A stretch of DNA of 18,486 nucleotides from NCBI GenBank assembly GCA_023262065.1, contig JALRDW010000094.1:1-18486 (forward strand). The letters are read 5' to 3'. Numbering within the stretch: position 1 is the first letter of the stretch; each line of letters begins with the position of its first letter. Shown one piece after another: positions 7,916 to 13,870 of this stretch. The position numbers and the translations under genes are program-made. The notes under the pieces were generated by a model, which had not been told where the DNA came from, did no database searches, and was given only the letters and a program-made list of their open reading frames with translations. The stretch is from Acidimicrobiia bacterium (GTDB lineage Bacteria > Actinomycetota > Acidimicrobiia > IMCC26256).

Positions 7916-8218
7916 CTAGGCCGACGCGGCGCCGAGCCGCAGCACGACGTAGTCGACGGCGTCACCCACCGTCCGCAGATCGGCGAGGTCCTCGTCGTCG
8001 ACCGAGAAGCCGACGGTGCGCTCACCGAGGTCCTCCTCGAGTGCCTCGACGAGTTCGATGAGTGCGAGCGAGTCGGCCTCGAGATCCTCGGCGAAGCGGG
8101 ACTCCCGCGCGATCGAGTCCTCGGCGATCTCGAGGATCTCCGCGAGGTGGCCGCGCACGATGGCGAGCACCTCCTCCGGCGACACGGGCTCACGGGTCGT
8201 GTGGGTCTCAGCCGGCAT
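7916..8218 (-). CDS. acpP: Acyl carrier protein
   Basis: Acidic carrier protein (100 aa) that holds acyl chains on a phosphopantetheine arm during fatty acid synthesis. The attachment serine is Ser50 in DLEADSLALIELVEALEE, the helix II motif of ACPs; the last helix is formed by RTVGDAVDYVV. It has about 12 extra N-terminal residues compared with E. coli ACP. ATG 8218 is preceded by AAGGAGG ending 9 nt upstream, a strong Shine-Dalgarno that lies within the last codons of plsX; the two genes overlap by 11 nt. Immediate coupling to plsX fits, because PlsX takes acyl groups from acyl-ACP. It could serve a special pathway rather than be the main ACP, but the neighbourhood favours the housekeeping one. 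Confidence 0.93.
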   Translation of the reverse strand: MPAETHTTREPVSPEEVLAIVRGHLAEILEIAEDSIARESRFAEDLEADSLALIELVEALEEDLGERTVGFSVDDEDLADLRTVGDAVDYVVLRLGAASA

Positions 8219-9212
8219 CGGCGACGGCCTCCTTGAGTCGGGCGACGATCCCGCCGCGCACGCAGTCGGCGGCGAGTCCGATCGCGTTGACGATGGCGCG
8301 GGCCGACGAGGACCCGTGCGAGATGATGCAGACCCCGTCGACCCCGAGCAGCGCGCCGCCGCCGATCGTGTCGGGGTCGAGGTAGTCCGAGACCGCCTGC
8401 AGCAGGGGCCCGGTGACCACCTCGGCGGCCGCCCGTGTCTCGTCGGTCGAACCGAGCACGGTGAAGACGAGTCCGGCGGCGGCCTTGAGCGCGGACTCCA
8501 TCGACTTGAGCGCCACGTTGCCGGTGAAGCCGTCGGTGACGATCACGTCCGGCCGACCGGTCATGAAGTCGCGGCCCTCGGCGTTCCCCGTGAACCAGGC
8601 CTCGCCCTCGAGCATCGCGAAGGTCTGCTTGCGGAGGTCGTCGCCCTTGCCCGGCTCCTCACCGTTCGAGAGCAGCCCGACCGTGGGCTCCTCCACGCCG
8701 AGGCGGAGGCGTGCGTACGCGCGGCCCATCCGGGCGAACTGGACGAGCCACTCGGGGGACGCGTCGACCGTGGCCCCCGCGTCGACGAGGAGGTGCGGGC
8801 GCCCGAACGGCACCGGGATCGGCACGGCGATCGCCGGACGGGCGGTTCCCCTGATGCGGCCGTAGCGCAGCAGCGCGCTCGCCATCGTCGCCCCGGTGTT
8901 GCCCGCGCCGACCATCGCGTCCGCGGCGCCGTCCCGCACCGCCTCGGCGGCGCGCACCACGGACGCGTCCTTGCGGGTGCGGACCGAACGCGCCGGGTCG
9001 TCGTGCATCTCGATGACCTCGGAGCACGGGACGACCGTCACGCCGGCGGGGGCCGCGCCGCCGGGCAACAGGGGTGCGATGGCGTCGGCCGTGCCGAAGA
9101 GCAGGACCTCGACGCCGAGGGCGTCGACGGCCTGACAGGCACCCGCCACGATCTCATCGGGGGCGCGGTCGCCACCCATGGCGTCGACCGCGATGCGCAG
9201 CGGTGCGCTCAC
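8208..9212 (-). CDS. plsX: Phosphate acyltransferase PlsX
   Basis: Converts acyl-ACP and phosphate to acyl phosphate, the donor used by PlsY to acylate glycerol 3-phosphate at the start of phospholipid synthesis; a peripheral membrane enzyme. The 334-aa product has DAMGGD at 10-15 near its N-terminus, then VGAGNTGATM, GLLSNGEE with a nearby KG, DGFTGNVALK and LLGVDGVCIISHGSS, the usual PlsX motif series. The open frame runs much further upstream, but homology begins at RIAVDAMGGD, so I choose GTG 9212, which lies only 4 nt after the rpmF stop. No clear Shine-Dalgarno is present, consistent with coupling to rpmF. The rpmF-plsX pairing is conserved in many bacteria. fabD, fabH and fabG, which often sit between plsX and acpP, are absent. 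Confidence 0.95.
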   Translation of the reverse strand: MSAPLRIAVDAMGGDRAPDEIVAGACQAVDALGVEVLLFGTADAIAPLLPGGAAPAGVTVVPCSEVIEMHDDPARSVRTRKDASVVRAAEAVRDGAADAMVGAGNTGATMASALLRYGRIRGTARPAIAVPIPVPFGRPHLLVDAGATVDASPEWLVQFARMGRAYARLRLGVEEPTVGLLSNGEEPGKGDDLRKQTFAMLEGEAWFTGNAEGRDFMTGRPDVIVTDGFTGNVALKSMESALKAAAGLVFTVLGSTDETRAAAEVVTGPLLQAVSDYLDPDTIGGGALLGVDGVCIISHGSSSARAIVNAIGLAADCVRGGIVARLKEAVADAG

Positions 9213-9216
9213 GTCG

Positions 9217-9396
9217 TCAGTCGACGTCGATGACCTGGCGACCGCGGTAGGTGCCGCAGTTGCCGCACACGACGTGCGGGAGCTTGGTCGCCCCACAGGT
9301 CGGGCAAGTGCTGCGGGCCGCACGGTCGAGGGTCCAGTTGGAGGCGCGCCGCTGCCGGGTCTTGGCTCGCGGGGTCTTGCGCTTGGGGACGGCCAT
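9217..9396 (-). CDS. rpmF: 50S ribosomal protein L32 (zinc-binding form)
   Basis: Basic 59-aa ribosomal protein. It starts MAVPKRKTPRAKTRQRR, the standard L32 N-terminus, followed by RASNW and a zinc ribbon CPTC (31-34) with CGNC (44-47). Four cysteines make it the C+ zinc-dependent form. ATG 9396 has AGGAG ending 6 nt upstream. It is flanked by DUF177/yceD upstream (16-nt gap) and plsX downstream, the standard bacterial order. The long open frame continuing upstream is only the shadow of DUF177 in another frame. Confidence 0.98.
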   Translation of the reverse strand: MAVPKRKTPRAKTRQRRASNWTLDRAARSTCPTCGATKLPHVVCGNCGTYRGRQVIDVD

Positions 9397-9412
9397 TGGT
9401 GTGCTCCTGGGG

Positions 9413-9916
9413 TCAGGTGATCTTGAGGTCGCGGAGGGCGTCCCACCGCGGGTCGGGCACGGTGAGGTCGCAGCCGCACTCCCCGTCGTTGCGATTGGTA
9501 CCGCAGGCCGGGCAGAGACCGGCGCATTCTTCCCGACAGAGGACCGTCGGCGGAAGTTCGAGCAGGAGGTTGTCCCGGAGCGGGCCACCGAGGTCGACCT
9601 CCTCGCCCTCGAGGGCGTAGGTCTGGCCCTCGATGGGCTCGGGCTCGAACAGTTCCCGGACCGGGGTGGCCACCGAGTGACGGACGGGCTCGAGGCAACG
9701 GGCGCACTCGCCCTCGTAGACCGCCGTGGCGGTGCCGTTCACGACGATCGAGTCGGCGACGTGCTCGAGCGAGATCTCGATGTGGATGGGCGGATCGGCG
9801 GCGAGCCGGGTCTCGCCGATGCCGCCGAGCTCCGCGGCCGGGACGTCGACCGTCACCACCCGGCGGGCGGCCGGCTTGTGGAGGAGGTCGGAGACGTTCT
9901 GTCGGAGGAGGTCCAT
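9413..9916 (-). CDS. yceD: DUF177/YceD family protein (23S rRNA accumulation)
   Basis: Protein of 167 aa matching the DUF177 family, whose members are linked to 23S rRNA accumulation and are nearly always found beside rpmF. Visible features are VSDLLHKPAARR (8-19), a paired CARC at 71-74 followed by LEPV (the family's central CxRCLxPV motif), an acidic middle part, and a second cysteine cluster at 127, 131, 135, 138, 147 and 149 that could form a zinc site. ATG 9916 is the best start because homology begins there; no strong Shine-Dalgarno is evident. It is the first gene of the unit running to acyP, behind an approximately 85-nt leader from a possible promoter at 10008-10016. The molecular role is not known precisely. 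Confidence 0.9.
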   Translation of the reverse strand: MDLLRQNVSDLLHKPAARRVVTVDVPAAELGGIGETRLAADPPIHIEISLEHVADSIVVNGTATAVYEGECARCLEPVRHSVATPVRELFEPEPIEGQTYALEGEEVDLGGPLRDNLLLELPPTVLCREECAGLCPACGTNRNDGECGCDLTVPDPRWDALRDLKIT

Positions 9917-10007
9917 GGCCCGGGGCGCAGGTCGAGTGGATCGTGCGGGACCACCGGCGTCACGGCGGTCCGACCGGCGACCCGGGTGGGCCGCTCGAGG
10001 GACGCCG

Positions 10008-10016
10008 ATCGTAGCA
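10008..10016 (-). promoter_or_regulatory. Putative extended -10 promoter for DUF177-rpmF-plsX
   Basis: The minus strand reads TGCTACGAT (10016 to 10008), an extended -10 of the form TGnTAnnnT. No recognisable -35 is 17 nt upstream, where GGGGCT lies within a hairpin. It sits in the 139-nt gap before DUF177 and gives a predicted leader of about 85 nt. The rest of the gap shows no gene. Confidence 0.4.
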
Positions 10017-10021
10017 GCGAC

Positions 10022-10046
10022 CCCGCCCGGAGCCCCGGGGGGCGGG
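10022..10046 (-). terminator. Hairpin downstream of the SepIVA-like gene
   Basis: CCCGCCC (10022-10028) pairs with GGGCGGG (10040-10046) around an 11-nt loop that itself contains a GC palindrome. It begins 9 nt beyond the upstream gene's stop codon. There is no T-run, so termination is plausible but unproven; it directly precedes the promoter-like site. Confidence 0.4.
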
Positions 10047-10055
10047 TGCGATCGG

Positions 10056-10607
10056 TCAGTCCATCTCCTGGTCGAAGAAGGCCGCCCCGGGCTCATCGCC
10101 CTCGACCGCCGCCGGCTCGACCGGGGCCTCGACGACGAGCGAGAGCCGCTCGCGACCCTTCTGGACCGCAGCCATGGTGCGCTCGAGCACCACCTCGAAG
10201 CCGGCGAGCTTCTGGTCGATGTAGTCCTCGGTCTCGAGCCGCATGGCCCGGGCCCGGTCCTCCGCCGCCTCCACCACGCGCTCGGCGGTGCGGCGGGCGG
10301 AACGCACCACCTCGGTGCGCTCGACCATCCGCTCCGCCTGCTGGCGACCGGCCTCGATGATCTCCTCGGCCTCCTTGCGCGCCTTGGCGAGGAACTCCTC
10401 GCGCTCCTTGAGCAACCAGCGGGCCTGCCGGATCTCCTCCGGGAGCATGGCGAGCGCATCCTCGACGAGGCCGAGGAGTTCGTCCCGGTTGACCATCACC
10501 GAGGCCGACATCGGCATCGAGCGGGCCTGCTCCACGTGATCGCGGATCTGCTCGAGGCTCGCCTCGGTGTCCGGGATCGAACCGTCCAGCGCGTCGTAGT
10601 CGCTCAT
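10056..10607 (-). CDS. SepIVA/DivIVA-like coiled-coil growth protein
   Basis: Coiled-coil protein of 183 aa. An N-terminal segment (about 29-65) with ARSMPMSASVMVNRDELL and a following LPEEIRQARWLL helix resembles, from memory, the N-terminal part of mycobacterial SepIVA (Rv2927c), an essential DivIVA-like protein of cell division and polar growth. Residues 66-150 form a long Glu/Ala/Arg-rich coiled coil; the tail is acidic and ends near FFDQEMD. Rv2927c also lies beside a DUF177 gene and rnc, which supports the call. ATG 10607 overlaps the coaD stop as ATGA, with a G-rich Shine-Dalgarno-like stretch 6 nt upstream. The protein is shorter than the mycobacterial one. It could instead be a generic DivIVA-domain protein, because the canonical DivIVA N-terminal motif is not clear. 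Confidence 0.75.
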   Translation of the reverse strand: MSDYDALDGSIPDTEASLEQIRDHVEQARSMPMSASVMVNRDELLGLVEDALAMLPEEIRQARWLLKEREEFLAKARKEAEEIIEAGRQQAERMVERTEVVRSARRTAERVVEAAEDRARAMRLETEDYIDQKLAGFEVVLERTMAAVQKGRERLSLVVEAPVEPAAVEGDEPGAAFFDQEMD

Positions 10608-11098
10608 GCCTGTCCCCCCTGCTCGGCGAACCGCTCCGTGAGCCGCGTGGCGACCGAGGCCGGCACCATCGTCGAGACGTCGCCGCCGAAGCGGCCCACC
10701 TCGCGCACGAGGCTCGATGACAGGAACGAGTACTGCGGACTCGTGGAGATGAAGAACGTGTCGATCCCGGACAGGCGCTGGTTCATCTGCGCCATCTGGA
10801 GCTCATAGTCGAAGTCGGACACGGCCCGGAGCCCCTTGACGATCGCGCTCGCGCCCTGATCGCGGGCGAAGTCGACGAGCAGGCCCTTGAAGAACTCGAT
10901 GCGGACGTTCGCGAGGTGGGCCGTGACCTCGCGCAGCATCGCCTGACGCTCCTCGAGCGTGAACAGCGACTGGGTCTTCTGCGGGTTCCGGATCACCGCC
11001 ACGACCACCTCCGAGAAGTGACGCGAGGTGCGCTCGATGATGTCGAGGTGGCCGAGGGTCACGGGGTCGAACGATCCCGGGCACAGGGCGATGGACAC
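10604..11098 (-). CDS. coaD: Pantetheine-phosphate adenylyltransferase (CoaD)
   Basis: Catalyses ATP plus 4'-phosphopantetheine to dephospho-CoA, the penultimate step of CoA synthesis. The 164-aa product opens SIALCPGSFDPVTLGHLDII, carrying the nucleotidyltransferase TxGH motif (TLGH, 14-17). It continues with KGLRAVSDFDYELQMAQMN and STSPQYSFLSSSLVREV, both CoaD-specific. The open frame extends upstream, but the family begins at this point, so I choose GTG 11098, which has AAAGGAAG ending 6 nt upstream. A perfect 8-bp hairpin lies just ahead of this site. The stop overlaps the next gene's ATG. Bacterial coaD is commonly preceded by rsmD, as here. Confidence 0.96.
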   Translation of the reverse strand: MSIALCPGSFDPVTLGHLDIIERTSRHFSEVVVAVIRNPQKTQSLFTLEERQAMLREVTAHLANVRIEFFKGLLVDFARDQGASAIVKGLRAVSDFDYELQMAQMNQRLSGIDTFFISTSPQYSFLSSSLVREVGRFGGDVSTMVPASVATRLTERFAEQGGQA

Positions 11099-11119
11099 CG
11101 GCGCTTCCTTTGCGGTTCG

Positions 11120-11139
11120 GGCGGACCCACAGGTCCGCC
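11120..11139 (-). promoter_or_regulatory. Perfect hairpin in the coaD leader
   Basis: GGCGGACC (11120-11127) and GGTCCGCC (11132-11139) form an 8-bp stem with a 4-nt loop in the 56-nt gap between rsmD and coaD. It ends 21 nt before the coaD GTG, just ahead of the Shine-Dalgarno. No T-run follows. It could be an attenuator, a processing site or a translation modulator. Confidence 0.35.
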
Positions 11140-11154
11140 GGGGAGGTCGGGCGG

Positions 11155-11730
11155 TCAGTCGCCGCCGGGCTCGCAGAGCACGATGAGCGTATCCCCGTAG
11201 GTGCGCGACCACGTGACACACCACCCCACGGGCATCGTGGGCGCACCGTCCGCCGCCCGCTCCACCACGACGCATGCACCCTCGGCGAGCACACCCGGTT
11301 CACCGAGGGCCATCAGGTGCGCGCCGATCGTGGCGTCCGGCGTGTCGTAGGGCGGGTCCATGAGCACAAGATCGAAGGGCCCCTCGGCGGCCGCGCCGGC
11401 CAGGAAGGGCGCGACCGATCGGGCGTGGACGCGCAGTCGACCCTCGAGGTGCCCGCGGTCGAGGTTCGTGCGGATCGCGGCCACGGCTGCGGCGTCCACG
11501 TCCACGGCGACCGCGCGCGTCGCCCCGCGCGACAGCGACTCGATCGCGAGCGCGCCGCTGCCCGCGTAGAGATCGAGCACGACTGCGCCCTCCACTCGCG
11601 CGCCGAGCGCCGCGAACAACGACTCCTTCACCCGGTCCGCGGTCGGACGGGTGCGCGAGCCGCGCGGCGTGGTCAGGCGCATCCCGCCGATCTCCCCCGC
11701 GATCACCCGGGGTCCGCGACCGGAGTTCAT
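11155..11730 (-). CDS. rsmD: 16S rRNA (guanine(966)-N(2))-methyltransferase RsmD
   Basis: SAM-dependent methyltransferase (191 aa) that modifies G966 of 16S rRNA in the assembled small subunit. Visible motifs are RVIAGEIGGMRL (8-19), RPTADRVKESLF (28-39), the SAM-binding motif DLYAGSGALAIESLSRGA (53-70), an acidic DVDA, and the catalytic DPPY at 125-128. This series is diagnostic of RsmD (YhhF family). ATG 11730 overlaps the recG stop as ATGA, giving tight coupling. A longer open frame upstream is a recG shadow. The gene is followed by a 56-nt gap with a hairpin and then coaD, the usual partner. The C-terminal part is complete and ends CEPGGD. Confidence 0.95.
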   Translation of the reverse strand: MNSGRGPRVIAGEIGGMRLTTPRGSRTRPTADRVKESLFAALGARVEGAVVLDLYAGSGALAIESLSRGATRAVAVDVDAAAVAAIRTNLDRGHLEGRLRVHARSVAPFLAGAAAEGPFDLVLMDPPYDTPDATIGAHLMALGEPGVLAEGACVVVERAADGAPTMPVGWCVTWSRTYGDTLIVLCEPGGD

Positions 11731-13778
11731 GATTTGAAGAGGTACTCGACGTCGTCGCCGAGCAGGTCCTCGACCTCCTCGGCGAGGGGTCGGTGGTCGG
11801 CGAGACCGGGGTCGCCGTCGAGGATGGCCTCGGCCGTCGCGCGCGCGAATCCCACGTACTTCTCGTCCCGGGGCAGGCGGGCGAGGCGCAGGTGGCGATC
11901 CACGCGCTGCCCCGACTGCCGCTCTCCGAACACCTGCCCGCTCCCGCGGATCTCGAGGTCGCGCTCGGCGAGCACGAAGCCGTCGGTCGTCTCGGCCATG
12001 GCCTCCATGCGCGCCGCGGCGTCCTGGGTCGCCGTGTCCGCGATGAGGTAGCACCAGGACTCGCCACCGCCGCGCCCGACCCGGCCGCGCAGCTGGTGCA
12101 GCTGCGCGAGCCCGAACCGCTGCGCGTCCTCGATGACCATGACCGTGGCGTTGGGGACGTCGACGCCGACCTCGATGACGGTGGTGGCCACGAGCACGTC
12201 GAGCTCCCGGGCCCGGAACGCCTCCATGACCGCCTCCTTGTCGGCCGCCGGCATCTGTCCGTGCAGCAGCCCGATGCGCAGGCCCTCGAGCTCGCCCGTG
12301 CGCAGCTCCTCGGCCCGCGCGGTCGCAGCCTTGGCCTCGATCTTCTCGGATCCCTCGACCAGCGGACAGACCACGAAGGCCTGGTGCCCGGCGGCGACCT
12401 CGGTCCGCACCCGCGCGTACGCGCGCGCCGTCTCGCTCGTGTCGCGGACCAGCACGTCCGTCCCGACCGCCTGTCGACCCGTCGGCATCGCCTCCAGCAC
12501 CGAGATGTCGAGATCGCCGTAGACGAGCAGGGCCGCGGTGCGCGGGATCGGCGTGGCGGTCATCACGAGCACGTCGGGGACCAGCGCACCGGCCCGCTGC
12601 TTGAGCACGTCGCGCTGCTCGACCCCGAACCGGTGGTGCTCGTCGATGACGACGAGCCCGAGGTTCGTGAACGGTGACTCCCCGTGGAGCAGCGCATGGG
12701 TGCCGATCACGATGTGCACGGTGCCCTCACCGAGCCCGGCCGCGATCTCCGCCCGCTCCTTCGCCGATGTGCGGTTGGTGAGGAGCCGCACGCCGCTCGT
12801 CGTCTCACCGAGCAGGTTCTCCCCCGGCGCGCCGGGGACGAGGTCGCCGTAGGTCCGCCGCGCCACCGCGTACAACTGTTCCGCGAGCACCGCCGTCGGG
12901 GCCATGAGGGCGGCCTGGTATCCGCCCTCCACCGCGACGAGCATGGCTGCGAGCGCGACCACCGTCTTGCCCGAGCCGACGTCACCCTGCAGCAACCGGT
13001 GCATGGGCGCGGGTCGAGCGAGGTCGGCCCGGATCTCGGCGATGGCGCGGGTCTGGTCGGCCGTCACCGCGAACGGGAGGCGGTCGAGGAACTCGTCGAC
13101 GAGCGGCCCGTCGATCACGTGCCGGATGCCGATCTCCGCCGCGGCGAGTGCGCGCTTGCGGGCGACGAGCCCGACCTGGGCCACGAGGAACTCGTCGAAC
13201 CGCAACCGACGCTCGGCCTGTCGGTGCTCCTCGGTGGTCTCGGGCCGGTGGACGTCGTGGAGCGCCGTCGTGCGGTCGACCAGCCGCAACGGTCCGCGGA
13301 CGGCCGCGTCGAGCGGGTCGTAGATCTCACCTGCGAACTCGAGGGCCCGGGCCACGGCCGGGGCGATCTCCCAGGTCGAGAGCTCGGCCTTGGACGACTG
13401 CGGGTAGACGGCGACGATCCGCCCGGTGCGGGCCTCGCCGGCGGCCCCGATGACGTCGACGATCGGGTTCGTCATCCGCACCTTGCCGGCGAAGGTCTCA
13501 ACCTTGCCGAACATCGCGACCTCGGTGCCCGTCGCGAGTTGCTTCTCGCGCCAGGGCTGGTTGAAGAACGTGACCTCGAGCCGGGCATCGCCATGCTCCA
13601 CCGTCGCGACGACCATCCGCTTGCGTTGCTTCGTCAACCGACTCATGGTCCTGACGACGGTCCCGAACACGGTGGTCTCCTCGCCGATCTCGAGGTCGGC
13701 GAGCGAGGTCACGGCCGTGCGATCGTGGATGCGGCGCGGGTAGAGGTGCAGCAGGTCGAGGACCGTCTCGACCTCCAT
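11727..13778 (-). CDS. recG: ATP-dependent DNA helicase RecG
   Basis: Branched-DNA translocase that reverses stalled forks and processes Holliday junctions. Numbered from ATG 13778 (683 aa): the wedge/OB domain spans about 30-115, Walker A GDVGSGKT is 265-272, motif II DEHH 379-382 (usually DEQH), TATPIPRT 407-414, TTVIEVGVDVPNA 532-544, and motif VI QLRGRVGRGGGE 562-573. A RecG C-terminal element follows (RDLEIRGSG, 606-614). The family's N-terminal helices continue in frame upstream of ATG 13778: LGEVEGIKARTIERLAV directly precedes it, yet no ATG, GTG or TTG occurs there. The true start may be a rare codon, ACG 13868 or CTG 13853; ACG has GGTGGAG 5 nt upstream. I report the conservative ATG. 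The stop overlaps rsmD. Confidence 0.95.
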   Translation of the reverse strand: MEVETVLDLLHLYPRRIHDRTAVTSLADLEIGEETTVFGTVVRTMSRLTKQRKRMVVATVEHGDARLEVTFFNQPWREKQLATGTEVAMFGKVETFAGKVRMTNPIVDVIGAAGEARTGRIVAVYPQSSKAELSTWEIAPAVARALEFAGEIYDPLDAAVRGPLRLVDRTTALHDVHRPETTEEHRQAERRLRFDEFLVAQVGLVARKRALAAAEIGIRHVIDGPLVDEFLDRLPFAVTADQTRAIAEIRADLARPAPMHRLLQGDVGSGKTVVALAAMLVAVEGGYQAALMAPTAVLAEQLYAVARRTYGDLVPGAPGENLLGETTSGVRLLTNRTSAKERAEIAAGLGEGTVHIVIGTHALLHGESPFTNLGLVVIDEHHRFGVEQRDVLKQRAGALVPDVLVMTATPIPRTAALLVYGDLDISVLEAMPTGRQAVGTDVLVRDTSETARAYARVRTEVAAGHQAFVVCPLVEGSEKIEAKAATARAEELRTGELEGLRIGLLHGQMPAADKEAVMEAFRARELDVLVATTVIEVGVDVPNATVMVIEDAQRFGLAQLHQLRGRVGRGGGESWCYLIADTATQDAAARMEAMAETTDGFVLAERDLEIRGSGQVFGERQSGQRVDRHLRLARLPRDEKYVGFARATAEAILDGDPGLADHRPLAEEVEDLLGDDVEYLFKS

Positions 13779-13870
13779 GACCGCGAGCCGTTCGATCGTG
13801 CGCGCCTTGATCCCCTCGACCTCACCGAGCGGGGTCCGGGCGAGTTCGCGCAGGGAGTGCGGGGCCGTGG

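Noticed and set aside
9213..9707. N-terminal extension of the plsX open frame (about 165 residues)
   Set aside because: Covers rpmF and part of DUF177 in another frame; PlsX homology begins at GTG 9212.
11300..12067. 255-aa minus-strand frame overlapping rsmD and the end of recG
   Set aside because: Out of frame with two confidently identified genes and extremely Arg/Pro/Ser-rich without motifs.
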